From Spongilla lacustris (taxonomy: Eukaryota > Porifera > Demospongiae > Spongillida > Spongillidae): 64,000 nt of DNA. The number at the start of each line of letters is the position of its first letter. Position 1 is the first letter of the stretch. The translations under genes were made by a program, and so were the position numbers. The stretch covers positions 16,538,085 through 16,602,084 of the forward strand of contig OX442415.1 in the NCBI GenBank assembly GCA_949361645.1. The letters run 5' to 3'. The notes below the pieces were generated by a model that was not told the origin of the DNA, searched no databases, and saw only the letters and a program-made list of their open reading frames with translations. Shown here one piece after another: positions 58,001 to 64,000 of the stretch.

Positions 58001-61000
58001 TATTCACCAAAGTCAGATATCTTTACTATATCATTTTCTCCCACAAGACAGTTTTTGACGGAAAGATTGCCATGAATGCAGCTCTTTGTCTCAAGATACT
58101 TCATTCCACAACAAACATCAATGCTAATTTGGAGTAGTTTCTTCCCTAATAAAATACCTGAACATTTCTTTAAGTATTTTACCAGTGATCCCCGAGTCAT
58201 CAGCTCCATCACGATAAGAGGTTCTGCATTCCAGCAGTACCCAATCAACTTAATAATGTTGGGATGGTCATAATACTTCATCACCTCCAACATTTGAAAA
58301 TACTTGTCCTTTTCCGTGGCATATGAGAAATGGCACGATTTTACAGCTACCCGTTGGCCTTTCCATTCACCTTCATATACTTCTCCAAATGCCCCTTTGC
58401 CCAGGTCTTGTATTTTTTCAATCTCTTCAGGTGTTACCAGCCATTTATCGTCATTACGAACAGGGTTAATCAAAATAGCTCCGGAAACCATGGTTATTGG
58501 CTTTTTGGAGTTGACATGGAAATCAAGCAGTGCACAAATTGAAGTGAAGCGGTCTGATTCAAAATAATACATTCTGACATTGCTACTGTCCTGTAAAATA
58601 AGGTGAGCAAATGTATAAATGTATTATATGCCATTCATGTTTATGCTAACTATATGTAAACATAAAATTAGTACAAGCTGTAATAGTGACATTAAAGAAA
58701 AATACTTGTGCAATCCATTTACATACACACATTACTAATATGTACATGTAGTGCACCAATGTGAATCAATAATAATTCGATTCTAGGTTTTGAGCATCGG
58801 TTAGAAATCTTATCAAACAAACGAGGTTGGGACTAAAACATGTTATTAATGCTACTCGTCCCAATTAGTATACATGAAATTTAAAAAAAAATCTTCAATA
58901 GTCAGTTATTAATGCTCTAAACCCGAAAATCTATTGACATTCTTCGACAAGAAAACTATTATAATTTCTAGTATTACTGCAATTATGAAACTACAACTGA
59001 CACACGTTCCTTTGTACACACAGCATATGTTAAAGGTCTCTTGTACTATGAAGCACCTACATTGTATTGCTCTTGTATTATGAAGTGCCTTCCTTGCCCT
59101 GCCCAGTTCACTGTAAGTATGTATCTGTTCTGTTTTGAACTGTAGCGGACAAGATAGTCTCCAGTTTTCCTGCACTTCAGTTCTGCCTCGTTACGCTCCA
59201 TGTTAGGATAGAACCATGTTTCACTTTCTACACCTGCATGAAACTGAAAATGCATTCAACTAGCTTCACAAAATAGTTTTTAAGTTAGCCTTACTGTTTT
59301 GGCATGTACATGTCCTTGTACATCATCATTATCATCATCAATATCTTTGCCTTGTACAATTTCTGCTTCTACTTGGAGTGGAATATTTTCATTTGATTGG
59401 CTATGAGATCTTTGGTTGATCCAGGTCATTAGTCCTTTTAACTTTGGTTTTGTTTTAATTACCTGTAAGAGAGATATCAAGCTACATTGTGTTGTATCTA
59501 CATGTACATTATAAACCAATCAGCTGTAGGCAGTAATTTTCATCATGCCAAAAATATTCTTTTCACTTTCCTCTATTAGCTTTGAACATTTCCTCACATT
59601 AACATTCCAACCTTTTTTAATGCTCACCTTACCACTACTATCACCAGAACCAAGAGAGTTATGCCTGTCTCTGGGAAGATTGTAATCTGCAGTGACAATG
59701 ATACCATCACCCAATTGGTCGAACAGAGGAGCAGGGCTGATTTGCAATTCATTGATATCTTCTTTAACCCTGGCCAACATAATCTATAGAAAACAATATC
59801 TTGTACACAGTATGACAAAATACACATGTAGAATAATGACTGGCAGATGTAAATGTAATTGCTGAAGTTAAGATTTATTAGAAAAAAATACATATACATA
59901 TATGTGTAAATGTAATTGCTGAAGTTAAGATTTATTAGAAAAAAATACATATACATGTATGTGTGGTTGGTTTCAATCACAAAATATACATGTAGGTATG
60001 TAGCTGAGTCTTTCTCAAAGTATAGTAGAAAATCATTTACTGAAATACCAGGGCATAAAGCCTTGTCCCCAGGCAACAGGTAGTTGCCAAGTTTGAGATC
60101 ATGACCACAATTTACTTTGGTGTAGTTTGATTATCAACACAACCGAGATACAGTTTAGTGTCATATTAAGCAAGGATTTTAATGGCAGCTGGAGATATGA
60201 CACAGTTGGGAAGGTCATTGATATATACCAAAAGCAACAAAGGTCCAAGGATAGAACCTTGAGGTACATCACTGGCGACATATATATAGGAGTATATACA
60301 TCATTTCCTATATATACACATTATGTGTGGTCTTTCACAGGTGTAGTATAATCAGTGGGATGTGACGTCTTAGTGATACACCTGGCTGTCGGTTAAAAAA
60401 GAAATATATTATTATTATTATTCATCATGTCTCTTGCATCAAACTGTGAATCTGGCTTTGTTTTTATTGCATAAATGGAAAAAAAACGTTTTGTTTGCAG
60501 GAGCATTACCATGTTGTCAGAACAAGAAAGGTAAGAGACAAAGACAACTATAGAAAGAAAAAAAACCCAAAACTGCGTTTGAAGTAATAACATAATGTAA
60601 CAGTAATAACACAAAGAAATGTGTAATGTCCTTACATGTACATTATGATCGTATTGTGCTACAATTGTAACATACTATGATCATAACGTAATATGAGCCA
60701 ACGATTTACTGGTATGAACATTTTTGAAACCTATCATCCTAATTTTTTTTACATGTACAACATGCTTGTAATTAATTATGGCTGCATCTTTTGTACAAAT
60801 GGTCTGTTAAGTGTACCTCAATGAAACGCTTGAATTACTGCCTCATGTCCCCACTAAGTTACATGTATGTGTACAATATTGCAATGTATTGTCTTATGGG
60901 ATAAAACCAAGATCTGAGTTATTAGTGTACAATAATTTTGATATCACAGCACTTAGACTGCTGGGATGAGATGCAATCTAAATGTATCTCACTTATTTGT

Positions 61001-61848
61001 TTAAAACAAATCCAAATACTCATGTACTGAGTTTATGTACATACTTAGCACTGACAATGCAGTATTTTGTGGCTGTATCTGTAAACATGGATATGGACAT
61101 CATAACTGACCTTCTGCCTTTCAATTTTGCACTCCAAAGACTTCAGTTCTGCTTGTAAATTTAAAAGCAGTGTAGTCTTTTGCATTCTAGGAATGACATA
61201 GGGAAAATGTGGCTGAACTAGCCATTCTTACATGTATATACATTTGAGTCCATAACATTTACAAAGTAAAAATACAAAATTAGAGATACAGAAAAGCCTA
61301 TAACGCTTAACTATGCTACTTGAAGATGAGCAATGCAAACTCGGAAAAAAAAGCATATACAAATTTGTTTGAATGTCAATTACAGGACTAATATTATATA
61401 TACTGCATTTAGAGACCTACATTTTATAACTATTCCATCTTACCCAGAAAGATAACTCACTGTGAACAAGTTTTCTCTTCAGTTACAATTTTTGCCTTCA
61501 AACCTTCCAATTTTTTTACCTACTCAAAAAGAAATATGTAGATATTGTTTACTCACACATGAGCAATAATGAAATGAAAGATAACAAAATAGAGGGACAT
61601 GTAGGCATTATTTAGCCATGCAGTAAGAGTATAAGTTTAAATAAAAAAGATGTATGTACATGTACCATACCTTCTCCAATTGCTCTTTCATATAATCTTC
61701 TAATCTCCGTTCCATTGCAGCCAATTCACACACCAACCTCTCATGTGTAAGGTTATTGACGCTCATTTTGGTGGGTTCCACCTTTGGAGAGCAGAGATGT
61801 TGAAGCAAATACATGTCAAAGACGTAATTTTCTTCATCGAGTGGGTCA
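53026..61848 (-). CDS. FES/FER-like pseudokinase (gene B), 5' end not in window
   Basis: Nine exons on the minus strand: 61848-61671, 61519-61461, 61186-61111, 59783-59628, 59462-59295, 59243-59061, 58590-57952, 55954-55835, 53181-53026 (stop TAG). All junctions are GT-AG, phases match gene A, and the frame is open. Exons of 178, 59, 76, 156 and 183 bp have exactly the lengths of their gene A partners. Encoded in order: end of F-BAR region and coiled coil, acidic linker (9 codons longer than A), SH2 with the GDYLVRYS Arg kept, and a kinase fold. Key catalytic residues are lost: HRD reads HGN (58074-58066), the helix-C Glu is Met (58293-58291), and the activation loop is 7 residues shorter without the autophosphorylation tyrosine. 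Gly loop, VAVK Lys, DFG and WTAPE remain. Likely a catalytically dead adaptor that may pair with gene A's product. F-BAR exons should lie right of the window; none was found from 61849 to 64000. Confidence 0.9.
53224..53715. repeat. Tandem duplication in gene B intron
   Basis: A unit starting GTTGAAATAATTTTGGTTTT at about 53229 recurs at about 53517. The following block (TTGAGTTGGATAATGAAGTA, ending GGTGGTGTAAAAAGCATG) at 53396-53505 recurs at 53589-53700. The copies differ by about 10 percent and a 90-bp indel that includes an AT-rich and (CA)n stretch. Confidence 0.8.
53990..54370 (+). pseudogene. Non-LTR retrotransposon fragment in gene B intron
   Basis: A plus-strand frame ([41 protein letters not shown], then FLKRFG) corresponds to the D-A-T nuclease-like strand and the following 'EKY...VAIET' block of the same non-LTR class as 51306-52093. 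Short and broken by a stop. It lies antisense to gene B. Confidence 0.55.
55060..55091. repeat. (CA)n microsatellite
   Basis: About 14 CA dinucleotides in a row in a gene B intron. Confidence 0.9.
55835..55954 (-). CDS. Gene B exon: pseudokinase C-lobe
   Basis: 40 codons with [19 protein letters not shown] and [11 protein letters not shown]. Two codons shorter than the gene A partner (42549-42674). Donor AAG|GTAAGT. Confidence 0.93.
56614..56802. mobile_element. Diverged copy of the 17038-17301 MITE
   Basis: GGATTGGAAGGCAATGATGG with GTGTAAAAAGGAA on the left mirrors the right arm ending in CTTCAAAAATTTCTCAGAGA. Same terminal sequence family as the element at 17038. Confidence 0.65.
57083..57891. 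mobile_element. 809-bp TA-flanked palindromic element in gene B intron
   Basis: Arms of about 390 bp (57083-57473 and 57515-57891) mirror each other closely. Ends TGGGATCGTTCACGAGAAAA and its complement, with TA at 57081-57082 and 57892-57893. It stops 60 bp from the gene B pseudokinase exon. Confidence 0.85.
57952..58590 (-). CDS. Gene B exon: SH2 end and degenerate kinase core
   Basis: 213 codons (220 in gene A). Kept: [12 protein letters not shown] Lys (58341-58339), DFG (58014-58006), WTAPE. Changed: helix-C segment [10 protein letters not shown] has Met where gene A has Glu; the catalytic loop reads IHGNLSVKN instead of IHRDLAARN, so Arg and the catalytic Asp are both gone while the metal-binding Asn stays; the activation segment is [25 protein letters not shown], 7 residues shorter. 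ATP or metal binding may persist; phosphotransfer is not expected. The exon has no stop or frameshift. Confidence 0.95.
59061..59243 (-). CDS. Gene B SH2 exon
   Basis: 61 codons, about 85 percent identical by eye to gene A's SH2 exon, including [18 protein letters not shown] and GRHFIIQE. The phosphotyrosine-binding Arg is kept, so binding is expected. Confidence 0.93.
59295..61848 (-). CDS. Gene B upstream exons: F-BAR end, coiled coil, acidic linker
   Basis: Six exons (59295-59462, 59628-59783, 61111-61186, 61461-61519, 61671-61848, all minus; the first is the linker). Exon 61848-61671 has [13 protein letters not shown] and [20 protein letters not shown]. Exon 61186-61111 is a helix ([17 protein letters not shown]). 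Exon 59783-59628 ends in [10 protein letters not shown]. Exon 59462-59295 has [18 protein letters not shown] and an Asp-rich tail (DIDDDNDD). Each aligns with a gene A exon. Confidence 0.9.
59848..59962. repeat. 57-bp tandem duplication
   Basis: The unit starting TGTAAATGTAATTGCTGAAG occurs at 59848 and again at 59905, almost identical. Confidence 0.9.
60115..60300 (-). pseudogene. LINE reverse transcriptase fragment
   Basis: A minus-strand frame with [20 protein letters not shown], then a stop, then YDTKLYLG. These are the B and C blocks of Jockey/CR1-type reverse transcriptases, but the F/YADD-type catalytic pair is damaged by the stop. Only about 60 residues remain, in a gene B intron. 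Confidence 0.7.
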
Positions 61849-62130
61849 CTGATGGTTAAATGAAAGATACAAGCATATGAATACATAGCATTAGGTTATG
61901 GCCCTCAACCTGATCATTTGTCACTAGCTTATATTATGTTCCCTATGACAACATTTTTTTCTGAGCCTGTACATGTACATGTACATTGTACATGCACATG
62001 CAGGATTAAAAGCAATGAAGTACATGTGTGATGTTTGAATGCTTACTAGATGTGATGTATTACATTATTGTGGTATGTATTTGGTATCACGCATGCGCAG
62101 TTCAGTTAATTGATGATCCTTTTCTCCAAG
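61849..62130. other. Intron/flank of gene B, no feature
   Basis: No further gene B exon is seen. TACATGTACATGTACA-type simple sequence lies near 61970-61990. Confidence 0.4.
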
Positions 62131-62169
62131 TGTGCGTTTGGTCGTTAGGTTAGTATCGATACACGACAT

Positions 62170-62530
62170 ATTTGGCGACTTATGGACGTTTGACAGAATT
62201 CGACCCTGGCGTTAAAGAATGGGTGACTTACGTAGAGCGTCTGGAGCAGTACTTCGCGGCAAATGAAATAACGGACAACGCAAAGAAACGAGCTATCCTG
62301 TTGAGTGCGTGTGGAGCTGTAACCTACAGTCTACAGACTCATAAGAAACCTGGTATCCCCATGTAAACCAGGTGAGAAACCGTTTGCCGAAATAGTCAGG
62401 CTTGTGTCTAACCACCATAACCCAAAGCCGTCATCTATAATGCAGCGAGCGGTTTAAATTTAACTGCCGTATTAGGGGTTCTAATGTCTTCATTTTCTTT
62501 GTAACTCTAATAAGACTATGACAACTTCAA
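62170..62530 (+). pseudogene. Ty3/gypsy-type gag fragment
   Basis: An open segment from about 62172 (no ATG; the first codon in frame is TTG) reads GVKEWVTYVERLEQYFAANE, ITDNAKKRAILLSACG, a gag signature of K02A2.6-like Ty3/gypsy elements in animals. A stop follows, then other frames resume the family pattern (FAEIVRLVSNHHNPKPSSIM, then RFKFN). Broken by a stop and at least one frameshift. No LTR or pol was seen. Confidence 0.65.
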
Positions 62531-63090
62531 ATCCTGTACAATTATATTCTTGATTTTTGGAAGGTTGCAGCAACATAGACAGATTTCTATTGCTCCTTGG
62601 TCAAACATCTCTTTTGATTGATATTCACAATGTCAGGGGTGGATAAAGGGGGCTGGGGTTTAGGGGTTCCAACCCCCCCCCCCCCCCCCTCCCCCCCTTG
62701 GAGTCGGCAAAAAGGGGTGTGGCTACGTGCATTTAGTTAACCATTGCAGGTATCACGTGTTTTCACGAAATGGAAAGCATTCCCATTCATTATAGCAATC
62801 GCCAATCTTTAGCTATTAGCTTAATGCTAATCTTACCGCAGTTATTTCGATTGCATGGTGAACTACTATCAGTACGCATCAAAGTTACCGTTAAAAGATT
62901 CAGTAGGATATGTGATGTGTTAGAACTAACGTGCCACACGTACTGGTCATCTATGACGTGACTAGGGGTATAGATAGTATCCACAGAAAGGTGTGAAGGA
63001 ATGTAATCACGTAACGTCGCGTTAGACCACACCCACTGGTGGGAAAGATTCAACGGTGGGCATCGGGAAAAAGCACATGTTTTGTAGTTG
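62531..63090. other. Gene-free stretch with poly-C tract
   Basis: No gene recognised. The block 62636-62700 (CAGGGGTGGATAAAGGGGGC and an 18-19-base C run) resembles the terminus of a CAGGGGTGGAT-type hAT element; its partner end was not found. Confidence 0.4.
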
Positions 63091-63096
63091 TGTGAA

Positions 63097-63775
63097 ATGG
63101 ATTACTTTAGTTCTTTGAATGCTATCGGCCAGCAAAGATACATGGATAAGCTTCGTCTTCTAGACTTATCCTTGGCGGACAACCCCTACACTGTTGCTAA
63201 CTCGATCAACTTTGTGAAGGGATATGTCTCATTGGCCACCTGTTGATCGCCCTGGAGTCTACACACGTCAGCAAATGCTGAAGTGGAAGCAATTGGATGC
63301 GTACAACTATTTCACAAGTGGATTTGTTTGCACTGTGGATCTACAAGTGAGTGTGTGATACTGAAATCCAGAAAATGCTCACAGCGCTTGGGTAGCGACC
63401 AAGAAATCTGGAGATATAGTGGCAGCCCACTGGGAGAGGGAGGAGGGAGAGTGACGAAGTAGAGGGATGAGGGAGGAAGGCTAGTGAGTTGGATAAGAGA
63501 GATGGGAGGTAGTGAGATGAGAAGGATGTAGGAGGCAGCCCACTGTACCTGCATGGCTGGGTGAGCCTACATATATACTACATGTAATCATTTTGAAATC
63601 AAATGTATTATGTGTATGATATTTCTTTTATGTCAGCTTAGGTGAAGGGGTGAAGGGTGTTCCCATGTTGCTGCCATCCTATTCAAAGTAGAAGCTGCTA
63701 CACGTATTGGATACACGGCTATTACATACAGCTCTTGTCAATGGAATGAAGTGTTTAGTACCAAGGTATAACTGC
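63097..63775 (+). pseudogene. SWIM zinc-finger / YqaJ-associated protein, broken copy
   Basis: Starts at ATG 63097 with MDYFSSLNAIGQQRYMDKLR. A one-base insertion near 63219 changes frame; the next segment reads DRPGVYTRQQMLKWKQLDAY and NYFTSGFVCTV. Another frame gives AHSAWVATKKSGDIVAAH. A purine-rich insertion of about 120 bp (63428-63545) then splits the sequence, with GCAGCCCACT repeated at both sides, before CTCMAG and a GTGAGC donor. After an intron an 8-bp tandem duplication (GTGAAGGG, near 63640-63655) shifts the frame again, followed by CSHVAAILFKVEAATRIGYT. The CTC...CSH pattern is a SWIM zinc finger; the whole matches a multicopy invertebrate family that usually continues into a YqaJ-type nuclease domain. 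Non-functional. Confidence 0.65.
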
Positions 63776-64000
63776 ATATCTATTTTATTTCAAGCCTATG
63801 TCAATGCTTATATATTTATTATTTAGCACCAACCTGCTCGTATTGCTGCATGACATCCAATTCAAAAGGTCAAAAGCTTCATGTTACACCTCAACCTGCC
63901 AATTATAGCAGCCCAATACTGGCCACCAATTTGAAACGGCGGCAGCCATTCTCACAAGACTCATGTGAATTTCAAGATAGAACAAGCTGGCCTACTTGTG
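63776..64000 (+). other. Possible continuation of the SWIM/YqaJ pseudogene
   Basis: After the GTATAA donor-like site at 63769 an acceptor-like TTTAG near 63826 is followed by short open stretches, none clearly recognised. The window ends here. Confidence 0.25.

Noticed and set aside
58304..58567. Plus-strand frames over the gene B kinase exon
   Set aside because: Antisense shadows of the pseudokinase exon.

Overview
The window looks like nuclear DNA of an early-branching animal, most likely a sponge; that assignment is inference. It is AT-rich and eukaryotic: coding blocks are split by GT-AG introns from about 60 bp to over 5 kb, and the genes (KIN17, FES/FER-type F-BAR/SH2/tyrosine kinases) are animal-type. 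Mobile DNA fills most of the rest. No tRNA, rRNA, CRISPR array or bacterial operon was seen.

Layout. 1-5.3 kb holds repeats, a 1.24-kb palindromic element, a broken zinc-knuckle gag-like gene and hAT transposase remains. 5.3-12.6 kb holds a duplicated segment rich in Pro/Ser/Thr-coding exon-like blocks. One copy has received a 345-bp TA-flanked palindrome and a 1.49-kb foldback element. A defective minus-strand LTR retrotransposon (9.4-11.3 kb) lies between the copies. 12.6-17.6 kb has no recognised gene. 17.6-19.3 kb carries the last five exons of KIN17 (+). 19.3-26.8 kb has no recognised gene.

26.9-48.4 kb is a complete 14-exon FES/FER-like tyrosine kinase gene (+, here gene A, 918 codons plus stop): Pro/Ser-rich N-terminus, F-BAR, coiled coil, SH2 and an intact kinase domain. 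53.0-61.8 kb carries the last nine exons of a paralogue on the opposite strand (gene B). The two genes are tail to tail, with matching intron phases and near-identical exon lengths. Gene B keeps its reading frame and SH2 arginine, but its kinase domain has lost the catalytic-loop aspartate (HRD reads HGN), the helix-C glutamate and the activation-loop tyrosine. It is therefore predicted to be a pseudokinase beside its active sister. This kinase/pseudokinase pair is the most interesting content.

The introns and the gap between A and B are loaded with TA- or TTAA-flanked palindromic elements, a hAT MITE with a perfect 8-bp target duplication, and non-LTR retrotransposon fragments. 61.9-64 kb holds a broken Ty3-type gag and a frameshifted SWIM zinc-finger (YqaJ-associated type) pseudogene. 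The 5' exons of gene B and of KIN17 were not found; B's would lie to the right of the window.
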